Assembly: GCA_965230495.1 (NCBI GenBank)
Contig: CBDDLC010000002.1
Coordinates: 198,216-262,215, forward strand
Reading direction: 5' to 3'
Length of the DNA stretch: 64,000 bases
DNA from: JACJYM01 sp965230495
GTDB lineage: Bacteria > Bacteroidota > Bacteroidia > Chitinophagales > Saprospiraceae
Position numbers and translations under genes: made by a program. Every line of letters starts with the position of its first letter. The stretch's first letter is position 1. The notes below the pieces were generated by a model. The model did no database searches. It saw only the letters and a list, made by a program, of their open reading frames with translations, and had not been told where the DNA came from. Positions 46,101 through 56,900 of this stretch are shown one piece after another.

Positions 46101-47454
46101 TCTTACCATCATCAGAAATGTCAATATCACCAATACCTACTTTTCCTATTTTCACATAAGCATCTGCATCTCGTGATGGAGACCCCCAGTTAGCTGGTAA
46201 ATCTCTATTTAAGACTTCACCAACATTTATTCCTAAATCTGTTGCCAAGTTAACATATTCATAAGGAGTACCACCAGTACCACTTGAATAATCAATACCA
46301 TAAATGGCACCAAGTCCACCAGGCCCTAAACCTACGTGTCTTTTTAAATAAGCACTATAAAGAGATAGTTTACTATATCTGTGGTAAGCTATTCCATAAA
46401 GAGAACCAACTTGAGAACCAATGGCTTCTGAGGTATACGGGGTGTAATCAGCTGAACCGGGGAAACCGGTATCTAGGTAATTTGTGGTTCCAATGGCATC
46501 TCTACCTCCTGCGTTTCCACCTGCTAAAGGATCCCCATTGATAAATGAGGTTGTTGTATAAAGAGGATCTTCAGTGTGGCAATAATCCGTAGGAATTGAT
46601 ATAGCTAAATCTTCATTACAAGAAGGACCAGACATATATCTTACTTGTAAGTTGTCTATATCCCCTTCAGTAGTTACATAATACCCAAAAGGTATGATAT
46701 ATTCCATTCTGTATATCTGCCCATTGGTGAAGTCAACATTTGGAAAGTTAAAGTTTCCGTTGACGTCAGTATCAACAGAGCTTACTAAGACGGAATTACC
46801 ATCAGCATCACTTCCATAAAGTCTTATTTCGATATTTGCATATCCTTGGAAGACCTGATCGTTATTGGCATTGTAGTTAAAGTCTCCATATACTTTACCT
46901 GAAATTCCTGTATCTCCATTAACGCTTACTACATAAGCACTGGAGTTTGAACAACCAAAGTCATCAACCACTGTCACTGTGTAGGTTCCAGAAGGAATCC
47001 CACTTAAAGTAGCTCCAGATTCTCCATTACTCCAAATGTAGTTTACATTTCCAGTACCGCTTGCACTAACTGTCAAAGAACCGTCGCTATTTCCGCAGGT
47101 GGCGTTTGTAATGTTATTTAAATTAATAGTAGGAGTGGTACCTACAATAACCATTATCTCATCCGAAGCGGAACATCCTGCACCTGTACTTAATTCTACG
47201 GTGTATAAGGTTGAGGTATTTGGTGTTACATACGCAAAGTAGTCAGTAGAAATCTCTACACCATTTTCCTTCCATGAATATGTAGCTCCTTGTGGAAGAG
47301 GAGTAATACCATCAGAAACTGTTAGGTAAGCCGTTTCGCCCTGACATATTATTATATCGTCACCAGCATCTACGGAACATTGGGAGTGGAGGTTTTTTTG
47401 GCATAAAAACACCAATCCTAGAATTAGGAATCTAATTGTTAGTCTGTAGTTCAT
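37192..47454 (-). CDS. Giant surface protein: propeller, SdrD_B-like and DUF11 domains, T9SS type A sorting domain
   Basis: 3420 residues from the ATG at 47454 ('MNYRLTIRFLILGLVFLCQ'); a TTG upstream at 47475 is less likely. In order: an Ig-like domain (about 30-115), an SprB-like repeat (about 115-175), a carboxypeptidase-like domain, a YVTN-like propeller (about 285-735; 'DISDDGKTLYVTNLFDKTLI'), an SdrD_B-like domain, Ig-like domains (about 880-1218), then a long chain of SdrD_B-like ('VFLDYNDNGILDAGEEG') and five DUF11 modules. A final SdrD_B-like domain, a fibronectin-type spacer and a type A sorting domain ('SIYPNPARHYINLDI', 'LSPGSYVMKLD') close it. Extreme acidity in the linkers suggests Ca2+ binding. 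Likely a surface fibre or adhesin. Confidence 0.9.
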   Translation of the reverse strand: MNYRLTIRFLILGLVFLCQKNLHSQCSVDAGDDIIICQGETAYLTVSDGITPLPQGATYSWKENGVEISTDYFAYVTPNTSTLYTVELSTGAGCSASDEIMVIVGTTPTINLNNITNATCGNSDGSLTVSASGTGNVNYIWSNGESGATLSGIPSGTYTVTVVDDFGCSNSSAYVVSVNGDTGISGKVYGDFNYNANNDQVFQGYANIEIRLYGSDADGNSVLVSSVDTDVNGNFNFPNVDFTNGQIYRMEYIIPFGYYVTTEGDIDNLQVRYMSGPSCNEDLAISIPTDYCHTEDPLYTTTSFINGDPLAGGNAGGRDAIGTTNYLDTGFPGSADYTPYTSEAIGSQVGSLYGIAYHRYSKLSLYSAYLKRHVGLGPGGLGAIYGIDYSSGTGGTPYEYVNLATDLGINVGEVLNRDLPANWGSPSRDADAYVKIGKVGIGDIDISDDGKTLYVTNLFDKTLILIDIQNPVTNNPTLSATLPTPNPGCGDDWRPFALKYYAGKLYLGGVCSGESDGSTPEAYVYEFDPETNTFAAADEYIVNFPFDWTRGAGGGAQWGAWDSEWPSSGVSQPMLTDIEFEVDGAMILGVRNRSGDQYGFQNYSTNDGDNTLYSIFAPGDVLRADPNGDGSYTLENNGESLGKTGCGANNGEGPGGGEFFCGDAYLGHTETATGALAKFAGSGEAMSTVIDPFRAWSQGVVRFSVTDGSPLTAYEFIQSDTNNPDGFGKANGLGDIEVFCDPAPIEVGDYVWIDDNNNGIQDPEEEPIKGATISLYAEDGTLVDQTTTDDHGYYYFNTGLEFETNYFIVVEDSEDGFEYNGENLILTIPNANGNQHDLIDSDATIKGFGVPDNVLDKASISFTTGLPGETNHSLDIGFYDCVLPVDAGQDVAICNGQCVTLTASALGGFGNTECQWNTGEENCSITVCPNETRTYTVTITDELGCKGTDNVTVTVEAQPISDIIAPDFTCPAVEVTFEALDAGAGSTYEWNFDGGVTADGDTDDRVEQVTFPNALAETTRTVTLRVYSLGGCFSDYEHEIEIGSEVWADAGDANVGVCTEGCVEIGGTPEEIAVPGGTYVWSPSDYLSSTTISNPEVCLPDGVNTMTYTLTVSKNGCVATDQVTVTKDSALDPIADAGDDVLSCNSEPVVLGGNPTGSLPAGSTDVITGYLWSPSNGLSSIVVANPTATTNVTRTYTVKVFTESGCVAEDEVTVTADLCDDLSLGNVVWNDNNNNGIFDGDESPIQGVKLILWEDTDGDNIPDVNTGLTATTNADGEYLFTNLVPGDYIVQVDPTSFNNGNPLEGYNSSTGNGEAPDPDNDVNNDDNGEEVAGFGIISKAITLDLNSEPTNDGDTDNNTNLTVDFGFFARVSIGSTVFVDNNDNGIQDMTEGGIEGVTVELLDENGDVVDTDVTDADGNYFFDDLMPGVYQVRIPTPDVSYPTSSTPTDTNDNSQDNDDNGDQPGGSGTAVTSPLITLSPGNETTNEPSSGGTQDDAEDSNGDMTIDFGFIPAELSIGSTVFIDANDNGIFDDGEEGLEGITVELLDENGDVIDTDVTDADGNYFFDGLSEGDYQIRIPNPDDQYPTSSSNTDTNDNGQDNDDNGDQPGGTGTAVTSPVINLAAGQETTNEPGSGGDQDDANDANGDMTVDFGFVPELMSIGSTVFLDYNDNGIQDAGEEGIQGVTVQLLDDNGDVIDTDITDADGNYFFDGLAPGDYQVRIPNTPEDYPTSSSNTDTNDNSEDNDDNGDQPGGSGTAVTSPVITLSPGTETTDEPGSGGDQDDANDANGDMTVDFGFIPEVDLNLIKVVDNGLPSIGENVTFTITVTNEGPSDATGVQVTDNLPSGYTFVSASPAGVYNNTTGIWNIGNLADGASTSLQITATVLATGDYTNIAEITNTNEPDTDSTPDNGPDTDGDGNIGSQDDGDPNDTEDPDDEDDADDAVVQPQSVGSIGSTVFLDYNDNGILDAGEEGIQGVTVQLLDDNGDVIDTDVTDADGNYFFDGLAPGDYQVRIPNTPEDYPTSSSNTDTNDNSEDNDDNGDQPGGSGSAVTSPVITLTVNGETTNEPGTGGDQDDANDNDGDMTVDFGFIPEVDLNLIKVVDNGLPSIGENVTFTITVTNEGPSDATGVQVTDNLPSGYTFVSASPAGVYNNTTGIWNIGNLADGASTSLQITATVLATGDYTNIAEITNTNEPDTDSTPDNGPDTDGDGNIGSQDDGDPNDTEDPDDEDDADDAVVQPQSVGSIGSTVFLDYNDNGILDAGEEGIQGVTVQLLDDNGDVIDTDVTDADGNYFFDGLAPGDYQVRIPNTPEDYPTSSSNTDTNDNSEDNDDNGDQPGGSGTAVTSPVITLTVNGETTNEPGTGGDQDDANDNDGDMTVDFGFIPEVDLNLIKVVDNGLPSIGENVTFTITVTNEGPSDATGVQVTDNLPSGYTFVSASPAGVYNNTTGIWNIGNLADGASTSLQITATVLATGDYTNIAEITNTNEPDTDSTPDNGPDTDGDGNIGSQDDGDPNDTEDPDDEDDADDAVVQPQSVGSIGSTVFLDYNDNGILDAGEEGIQGVTVQLLDDNGDVIDTDVTDADGNYFFDGLAPGDYQVRIPNAPEDYPTSSSNTDTNDNSEDNDDNGDQPGGSGTAVISPVITLTPNGETTNEPGTGGDQDDANDNDGDMTVDFGFIPEVDLNLIKIVDQSLVNIGENVTFTITVTNEGPSDATGVQVTDNLPSGYTFVSASPAGVYNNTTGIWNIGNLADGASTSLQITATVTGVNDYINIAEITSTNEPDTDSTPGNGADTDGDGDIGSQDPDSTFDPDDEDDGDDAFVIPQAVGSIGSTVFLDSNSNGMLDAGEEGIPGITVQLLDDNGDVIDTDVTDADGNYFFDGLAPGDYQVRIPNTPEDYPTSSPNTDMNDNGQDNDDNGDQPGGSGTAVISPVITLTPNGETTNEPGTGGNQDNANDDDGDMTVDFGFIPEVDLNLIKVVNDGLPSIGDNVTFTITVTNEGPSDATGVQVTDNLPSGFSFVSATPNTYNPNTGIWNIGNLADGASTSLQITATVLANGDYTNIAEITDVNETDTDSTPDNGPDTDGDGNIGSQDDGDPNDTEDPDDEDDADDATVTPVGTISGYVWEDSDGDGDGDTPIVGIQLTLLDENNNPVGTARTDGNGFYEFVDLLPGNYTIVEQPETEINPEYLDVYDGDESNDGDPTDGILNTDDIINVVLTLGEDDEDNNFVEILESVLPVEYEYFRGHYDSKEDVNKLEWATVSEVNNDYFKVFRKFEDGNWVVIDEVEGQGNSNTLQVYNLPDSDIDKDGIYYYRLKQVDYNGNFEFTDIISIVVNRDATTVSSIYPNPARHYINLDIVSNYEGNVQVSIVDDLGRLVRSESVYYSNNTIQYDINDLSPGSYVMKLDVDQTTMFHKFVVIR
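38105..42477 (-). repeat. Tandem SdrD_B-DUF11 modules, 879-bp period
   Basis: Five modules of about 865-879 bp each. Anchor sequence ACCTACGGATTGAGG recurs at 39841, 40720 and 41599, exactly 879 bases apart (293 codons). By eye the copies bounded by these anchors differ only at scattered bases. The leftmost modules (38105-39840) and part of the rightmost module are more diverged. Confidence 0.9.
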
Positions 47455-47475
47455 TTTTTCTAAATGTGTTATCAA

Positions 47476-47850
47476 ATAAAATTAGTTAGTGGTTTTTTGG
47501 TGTTTCTAGCTAATTTTAAATCATTTACGATGAAGCTTAAACAAACTTTTGATTAACAGGAATTCGTTAGGGTAAGCGAAAGTCAAAAAGAAATCTTCTC
47601 ATTAGGAAGATTAAATTAGGTCCTGTCATTCTCATTGTTGCCGCTTCGGGTAAACAAAGTTCACGAATAGGACACAAAATTCATGCTTTACCACATAATA
47701 TAGCAATCAAATAAGCATTTATGTCAAATACTTTGCATTTCTTTTTTGTATTGTTTGTTTCTCATTATAAATTATCGTAATGCGTATTTATTTAATAAAG
47801 AGAATATTACGGATAATCAGTACAATATATATATATATTATTTAATATTT
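47476..47850. other. Intergenic region between two divergent giant genes
   Basis: Part of a roughly 490-base gap between the divergent 3420- and 3105-residue protein genes. No open reading frame, RNA gene or terminator is evident, and no convincing minus-strand TAnnTTTG box was found. It is AT-rich, with a TA-repeat near 47825-47840. Confidence 0.5.
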
Positions 47851-47882
47851 TTTGATTTGATTAACATAAGTTTATATATTTG
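47851..47882 (+). promoter_or_regulatory. Promoter of the 3105-residue protein gene
   Basis: TTTG at 47851-47854, 20-base spacer, TATATTTG at 47875-47882. This matches the complete Bacteroidota consensus (-33 TTTG, 19-21 bases, -7 TAnnTTTG) and is the only promoter in the window where both boxes fit. Predicted leader of about 60 bases. Confidence 0.7.
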
Positions 47883-47948
47883 CCCCGTAGAACCAGTTTG
47901 AGAATTAGATAAAGAACTTAATACAATTATTAAGTAAACGTTTGTCTA

Positions 47949-50900
47949 ATGAAAATTAAAAGGTTTTTAACCCCGGCAATTGCTTTGGTATCCATTTTTG
48001 GTTTCATTTCATTTAATGGAATTGATGCAGTTTCTGAATCTGAGACTTCAGTAATTACTTCGGTAGCACCTCCATCTATTGGGGATTTTTTATGGTATGA
48101 TTCTAACCATAACGGAATTCAAGATCCAGGAGAACCTGGATTGAATGGTGTTAATGTTCAAATATATAGAGAAGTAACTCCGGGGAATTTTGTCGTAGTG
48201 GGTGCGGATATTACGGATGTAGACGGAGTATATGTTTTTGATAATACAAACTCTACACCCTTCTTAGATAATACATTGTATTATATAGTGGTCGAAGATC
48301 CAATAATGGAACCAGGTAGTATGAATCCTACAGGCCCTACTTTACAAGATGCAGGTCCTATAAGCCCAACTCAGGATGATCTTGATTCGGATGCATCAAT
48401 TGCAGCGGGCGGATTTCCATTTGACGGAAAACCTTATATAGAATATACAACCACCACTGGATTTGCTGCCATTAATAATCTGGATTTTGGTTTTTTTACT
48501 CTTTGTTCTGAATTGGATGTAAGTATAGATTTGGTAGATGAAATTTGCGAAGGTGAAACAGTAAGACTGAATGTTTTGGTAGACGGAGGCGTAGAGCCAT
48601 ATGGGTTTGACTGGAGTGATGGACATTCATCATCGGATCCTTTTTATGATGTGAGCCCATCTTCAAATACTACTTACGTAGTTACAGTTACAGACGATAT
48701 AGGATGTACTGCGACAAGTTCTGTAGATACTAGAGTAAGAAGATGTACACTGGATATGGCATTAATTAAAACCATTCCTAATGATCCCACTTTTAAAGTT
48801 GGAGATATAGCCACATTTACAATCACGGTATGTAATCAAGGAGAAACTGTTGTGGATAGTATAGTTATCCAAGATCATATTCCAAATGGTTATACCTTGG
48901 TAGATCCGGATTGGACTATTGTTTCTAGTTCTTCTACATACTTTGATGCTAATTATACCATGACTATTACAAATGGCGAATTAGCTCCTGATGGATTGTT
49001 GCCCGGTGTATGTATGGATATACCTATTGATCTGGAAATAGTTACGGGTGCAAATCCTTCCAATCTAGTCAATTATGCCGAAATAGAAGCCCAAAGAGAT
49101 ATTTTTGGTTTTGAAGATGATTTTGATAGTAACCCAGGAAGTAATACGGCAGAAGAATTGTCCGTAATGCCGGGAGATCCTAATGATGATAATTTGACTA
49201 CGGGTGGTCCTTCTGAATTTGAAGATGAAGATGATCATGATCCGGCCCAAGCTCCTTTTTTCGATCTAGCGTTAAGTAAAACAATAGGTGCTGGTGGACC
49301 TTTCAAATATGGTGATGTACTGACTTTCGATATTAATATATACAATCAGGGAAATGTCCCTGCAACCGATATCGTGGTATTGGATTACGTTCCAAGTGGA
49401 TTAAGATTTATTGATTCCAACGCTCCTCTTTGGTCATATGATGGCAGTTCGGGAAATGCTTCCTCAATGGTAACAGGAATACTAAACCCCGGAGAAACAA
49501 TGACGATTCCTTTAGTTTTAGAGGTCATCAGTACTGATGATCAAGACGGGTGGCTAAACATTGCTGAGATTTTTGCTGCCGAAGATGACAATGGTATTGA
49601 TAGAACCGATGATGATGTTGATTCACAATACGATGGAGACAGTACTAATGATATTGGAGGAACTCCTGAGACTGATGAGGATGATCATATTGATGATGAC
49701 GGAATGGATAGTGATGGAGATGGTATTACTGATGAAGATGACCATGATCCAGAGTTGATTAAAGTATTTGATTTAGCACTTAAGAAGGAGCTGATTACTG
49801 ATCCTCCTTATAGCTATGGTCAGGATCTGATTTTTGAAATTACAGTTTGTAATCAGGGTAACACGGTAGCTAAAGATATTGAGATAACGGACTACGTTCC
49901 AGATGGGTTAGAATATAATCCATTAGCTAATGGATTTTTAGGATGGACAGGAGCGTCTCCTAATCCGACTAATGTGAATATGACACAACTGGCACCAGGT
50001 GATTGTCAAACTGAAACAATCATACTTCGAATGGTTCAGGCGGACGATCCACTAGCATGGAATAACTATGCAGAGATCACCAGAGCATTTGATAATGACT
50101 TAGTTGATATGACGAATAATGATGCCGATAGTACTCCGGGAAGTAATACTGCCGAAGAAAATGCAGTCGTTCCAGGGAGTGAGGATGATGACAATATGGA
50201 TGGCGGAGGACCAAGTGTAGGTGAGGATGAAGATGATCATGATCCCGCAGGACCTATGTTTTATGACCTGGCCTTAGACAAAAAAACGAATGCTACGGGC
50301 CCATTTAGATATGGAGATGAAGCAACATTTACTATTACAGTGCATAATCAAGGGAATCTACCGGTAACTGATATATCAATCATAGACTATATACCTTCAG
50401 GTTTCTCGTTTGATTCTAATAATTTTCCTACGTGGGTGTTTGATAGTCAGAATAATCAAGCCACAAGTGTTATTAACTTTATAGAAGCAGGAGGAGAGGC
50501 CTCGGTGGACATTGATTTGATTTTTGTTGCTACCACTGATCCGGAAGAAGCATGGACTAATTATGCGGAGATACTACAATTTAAAGATACCGACGGAATA
50601 GATGTCTCTGATCAAGATATTGACAGTACTCCTGATGGAGATAATACTAATGATGTCGGAGGAACTCCTGAGACCGATGAAGATGATCATATAGATGACG
50701 ATGGATTAGACAGTGACGGAGATGGTATAACAGACGAGGATGATCATGATCCTGCAAAACTAGAAGTGTTTGACTTAGCTTTGAAAAAGGAAATAGTAAG
50801 TCTACCTCCATACAATTATGGAGATATGTTTGTTTACGAAATAACAGTATATAATCAAGGCAATATTCCTGCTACTAACATTCAATTAAGAGATTACTTG

Positions 50901-53900
50901 CCAGCGGGATTGGGTTTTGATTTAGGTAATAATCCTGGATGGAATGCTGATGGCACATACGATATTGGAGTGGTTATAAACCCTGGAGAGTCTCATGTTG
51001 TTACTTTGAATCTATTGTTTAACCAGACTAGTGGAGGAGCAGAAGATTGGTTAAATTATGTGGAGATTGTTTCTGCAATGGATGATGAAGGAAATGACAT
51101 GACAAATAATGATGCAGATAGTCAGGCCAATTCGAACAGTCCTGAAGAACTTGCTGTTTTACCAGGATCGGAAGATGACAATAATATTGACGGTGGAGGA
51201 CCAAGTGTAGGTGAGGATGAAGATGACCATGATCCTGCGGGTATTTATTTTGCTGACGTTGCATTGACAAAATCAACGGATGAGTCAGTACCGTTTAAGC
51301 TTGGTGATTTAGTGAATTATACGGTCACTATACGAAACCAAGGTAATATTGAATTACCTCAAGTTGGAATCATTGACCACATTCCTTCTGGATTGTATTT
51401 GACGGACAATAACTTCCCATTATGGTCAACTAATTCTCAACTGACTACAGCAGAGACAGTTGTATTTAACCTTATGCCTGGTGAGGTGAGGGAAATTCCA
51501 CTTACTTTTCAACTGAGAAAAGCGGATGCACAGATGGATGGTTGGGATAATTATGCCGAAGTATCCTTTATAAGAGATGGAGATAATAACGATATAGCAG
51601 ATATCGATAGTACACCTGATGAAAACCCAAATAATGATATCGGAGGTACCATAGGTACAGACGAAGATGATCATTACGAGGATGATGGTAACGATACAAA
51701 TGGAGATGGCATTACAGATGAAGATGATCATGATCCTGAACGTATAGAAATTTTTGACCTTGCTCTTAGAAAAGTAATGAATACTGCTATGCCAATATCA
51801 TATGGTGATATGGTAGAGTTTGAAATCGAAATATATAATCAAGGTAATGAACCAGCAACTAATATTGTAATTTCTGATTACATACCTAATGGTTATCTTT
51901 TTGATGTAGGAAACAATGCAGGTTGGGTTGCAAACGCATCGGGAGCAGAGTATACTATAGCAGGACCCTTGATGCCGGAAAGTAGCACTTCTATTCTATT
52001 AAATTTAGAAGTAGTTCAAACTAATGGAGGAGAGAAGGATTGGATTAATTATGCAGAAATTATGTCTGCTGAGAACTCATTAGGTGCAGATAGATCTAAT
52101 AGTGATTTTGATAGTGATTATGATTCTAATAGTGAGTACGAGCAGAGTGTAGAGCCTAATGATTTGTTTGATGACGAAATTACAGGATGTGGAGAGGATA
52201 ATGATGAGGATGAAGATGACCATGATCCTGCAGGATTTGAAATAGTAGATGCGGCTCTTAGCAAAGTTACTTCTCAGACAGGTCCTTTTATGGCTGGAGA
52301 TGTTGTGAACTATACGATAACAGTATATAATCAGGGAAGTACAACGATTGATGATATTGGTATAGTAGATCATATACCAAGTGGTTTAGAGTTTATGTTT
52401 AGTAATTTTCCTACATGGTTTGCAAATCCTACAGGGAATATTGCCGTAACAAGAATAACTAATCTAGAACCGGGAGAAGAGAGAACAGTATCGATTAGTT
52501 TGCAGGTAGCAAAATCTTCTGATGGCTCCCTTTCTTGGGATAATCATGCAGAAATTTATTACCTAAGAGACGGCTCTCAAAATGAATTCATCGATATTGA
52601 TAGTCAGCAGGATTTTGTGCTGGGTAATGATATAGGAGGAACTCCAGAAACAGATGAGGACAATCATGTAGATGATGATGGCAACGATACAAATGGAGAT
52701 GGTATCACAGATGAAGATGATCATGACCCTGAGCGAATTGAGATTTTCGACCTGGCTTTGATCAAAGAAGTGGATATGTCACAAGACTATGAATATGGAG
52801 ATATTATCCAGTTCGATATTACTGTTTACAATCAAGGTAACGAACCTGCTACTGACATAGTTATATCGGATTATATACCGGTAGGTTACGAATTTATATC
52901 TGCTGCTAATTTAGGGTGGACAGCGGTAGCTGGAGGGGCTGAATATACAATTGATGGTCCTCTAATGCCAGATGCAAATATAACCATACCAATAATGTTA
53001 CGTTTGGTTCAGACATCGGGAGGAGAAAGAGACTGGATTAATTATGCAGAAATAAAATCTGCATCGAATTCTCTGGGTCAGGATAGAACTGATAATGATA
53101 TCGATAGTACTCCTGCATCAAATAGTGATTATGAAAACGAAGTGGTTCCAGGTCACGAATTTGATAATGTAATTGGCGGTTGTGGAGAATCTCAAGCAGA
53201 GGATGAAGATGATCACGATCCTGCTGGAATTATGATACAAGATCTGGCACTTAGAAAAAGTCCGGTAGAACCTGGTCCATATGATTTCTTTGATATAGTT
53301 ACCTATGAGATAGAAGTATGTAATCAAGGTAATAAAGCAGCTCGTAATATTGATGTCATTGATTATTTACCTGTAGGACTAAACTATGTAATGGATAATT
53401 TCCCGACATGGAATTATAATGACTTTGATAAAGAAGCAGTAACTAGAATAATGGGACCTTTGATGCCAGGTCAGTGCGAGTCTGTTGAAATCATGTTGGA
53501 GATACAAAAGCTCAAAGATGATGAAGATGCTTGGGATAATAGAGCAGAGATTTATGGAGCAAAGGATATTGATTTCTTATTGTTCGATGATATAGATAGT
53601 GAGGCAGATGACATTGTTGGAAATGATGTTGGGGGAACACCTTGGACCAACGAAGACGATCATGTTGATGATGATAGGGTAGATACTAATAACGACGGAA
53701 TTTTTGATGAAGATGACGAAGATGTAGCTAGAATAGAGATGTTTGACCTTGCACTCAAGAAGCAACTGGATACTCCAGAGCCGTATGAATATAATCAGGT
53801 GGTTGAATTTGGAATTTGGATACATAACCAAGGAAATGAAGAAGCTAATGATATTGAGTTGATTGACTACTTACCACCAGGATATTCGTTTAATGCAGGT

Positions 53901-56900
53901 ATTAATCCGGGATGGTCACAGACAGCTCAAAATTTGCATTATACATACGCAGGACCATTACCAGCGGTTGATAGTGTTAGAATACCTCTATTCCTAGAAA
54001 TTATAAGAACGGATGGGGGAGATAAATTCTGGATTAACTATACTGAAATTTTGCATGCCAATGGTAGAGCAAGTATCGGCAAGCCCAATAGAGATGATTG
54101 GGATGTAGATAGTACTCCTGGCTCGAATAGTGAATGGGAAACCAATGTAGAAATTGAACCTTACAATACACCAACTCAAGAAGAGTTTCCATGGGATGAT
54201 GAAATATGTGGGTGTGGACCTGAATATGATGAAGACGAAGATGATCATGATCCAGCAGGAATAGAAATATTTGATTTGGCACAGAGAAAGACAACAAACG
54301 CTGTGCCCCCTACTAGATATGGTGATGTAATTGCTTTTAATGTAGAGATTTATAATCAGGGAAGTCTGGACGCTCATAATATTGAGGTGACAGAATATGT
54401 GCCATGTGGATTTGAGTTCTTGGACGCTCAGAATTCGGATTGGACATATGATGAATCAACTAGGAAGGCCACTTTATTAATTCCTGAATTGCTTGCCGCA
54501 GGATCAAGTGTCACAAAAGTGATCAATCTTATGGCGGTACCATGTATAGAAGAGAGCTTAATAGCTTGGACAAATTACACAGAGATATCTGATGCAGAGA
54601 CTGAGATTCTTTTCGAACCGAATGATTTTGATAGTTCTCCAAATGATATAAATGATGATACACAGGTTATTGATAATATGCTTCAAAATCCTAATGACGA
54701 AGATGACCATGATTTAGAGAAAATCGATGTTTTAGATTTAGCATTGAGAAAAACTACTCCTGATTGCGGTCCGTTTGCCATTGGAGATACAGTTCATTTT
54801 GATATTACAGTTTTCAATCAAGGTAATATAGTAGCTCGTAATATAGAGGTAGTTGATTCGCTGAATACTGGATTTATCTTTGATCAAGACCTAAATCCTG
54901 ATTGGAATGTAGTTGGTGATAAAGCATATTTTAATATTCCTACTGATTTGATTCCAATGGATAGTGTTAAAATAGCTATTGAGTTCATTATTACAATGGA
55001 TGAAAATCCATTTGCATCTGATTGGTGGAATTATGCGGAGATAGCTTCAGCTACTAATGTCAATGGATCAATTAATGTGGATGCAGATAGTAATGCAGAT
55101 GATCTAATTTATAATGATAATTATGTGGAACCAACTGATCCTATTAATAACATTATAGATGAAAATGACGATGTTATAGATGAAAATTGGCCTGTCTATG
55201 GGGATGTAGACGAAGGAAATGATGACGAAGATGATAGTGATCCTGCTAAAGTACTTGTACTTGGAGGGTTAGGAGATACTGTATGGAAAGACCTAGATGG
55301 CGACGGATTACAAGATGAGAATGAACCTGGTCTGGCGAGGGTAGACGTTTTCTTATATAATTGTTCAGATAGTCTGATAGATCAGCAGACGACGAATGTT
55401 GATGGATTTTATTTCTTTGATAACCTTATTCAAGGGCAATACAAATTGAAGTTTGATCTTAGTCAACAACCTTTAGGCTGTGATTTTACATACAAAGATG
55501 TTGGCGATGATGATGCAATAGATAGTGATGTATTCCGAAGCGGATATACGGAATGTATTGACGTAATGGCTGGTGTATATGATAGTACGTGGGATGCCGG
55601 TGTATTGATTTTAGCTACTGTTGGAGACTTTGTATGGCACGATTTAAATGGTAATGGACTACAGGATGGCTCAGAGCCGGGACTAGAAGGAGTCAAAGTA
55701 TATTTATTTGATGAAAATGATAGTTTAATTCAAGGGACCATATCAGATGAATTCGGATTCTACGAATTTAAATATGTATATCCGGGCAATTACTACTTAT
55801 ACTATGATGCTCCGGAACCATATGAACTGACATTTGATAACGAAGGATTTAATGATGAAATTGACAGTGATCCTGACAAAGAAACTTACAAAACTGAGAT
55901 ATTTAACCTGTCCCCGGGAGAGGTAGATAATTCGTGGGATGCTGGTTTCTACAAATGTATTCCAATAGGAGAATTGGTATGGTATGATGTAAATGAAGAT
56001 GATTTGGTTGATGCCACTGAAAATGGAATTAACGGGCTGAAAGTTAATCTTTGGAAATACCATAAAAATGAATGGATTATTTGGGAAACACAATACACAG
56101 ATCATAAGCCGAATACGCCTTCTGTAGATGGTTATTTTGAGTTTTGTTCTCCTCCGGGAACATACTATGTAGAAGTAATCTTGCCTCCATATGGATTGGT
56201 GCCTGCGGTAAAAGATGTATTGGGTTATATTCCATTGACGAATAGCAACGAACAGGCCAATGATAATGATATGGATAGATTCGGTAGAAGTGATCAGTTT
56301 ACAGTACAGTCGTGCGATGCTATATTAACTATGGCCGCCGGATATTATCCAATGGCAACTGTGGGTAATTTGGTATGGATGGATACTAACAGTAATGGTG
56401 CTCAGGACTTCGGCGAACCGAGAATGGGAGATGTTAAAGTAGAAGTATTTAATGCAAGTAATGAGCTCATTGCAGAGACACACACTGCAGACGATGGTAC
56501 ATATAGTTTGGAGTATCTTCAAAAAAGTAATTATTACTTAAAGTTCACAATGCCTAGTGGCTATGGTCCTACAATACCTAATATGGGTAATGATAATGAG
56601 GACAGTGATGTGGACAATAGTAATGGATATGGTACTACCAAATTATACAGCTTTATGCCTGGTGACGAGTTGATGAGCGTGGATGCAGGTTTGGCATTTG
56701 GTGTGTTGCCAGTAACATGGCTGGACATAGATGCCGTAAGGGTTGATGAGTCAAATGTAGTGACATGGAGAGTTAAGGACGAAGTTAATGTAGAGTATTA
56801 CGAAGTCGAAAGAATGTTAAATGATGGTAAGTCCTTTATTCCTCTTGATAAGGTGCCATATAAGCAGTCAAACACAGAAATAAAGAACTATAGTTATATA

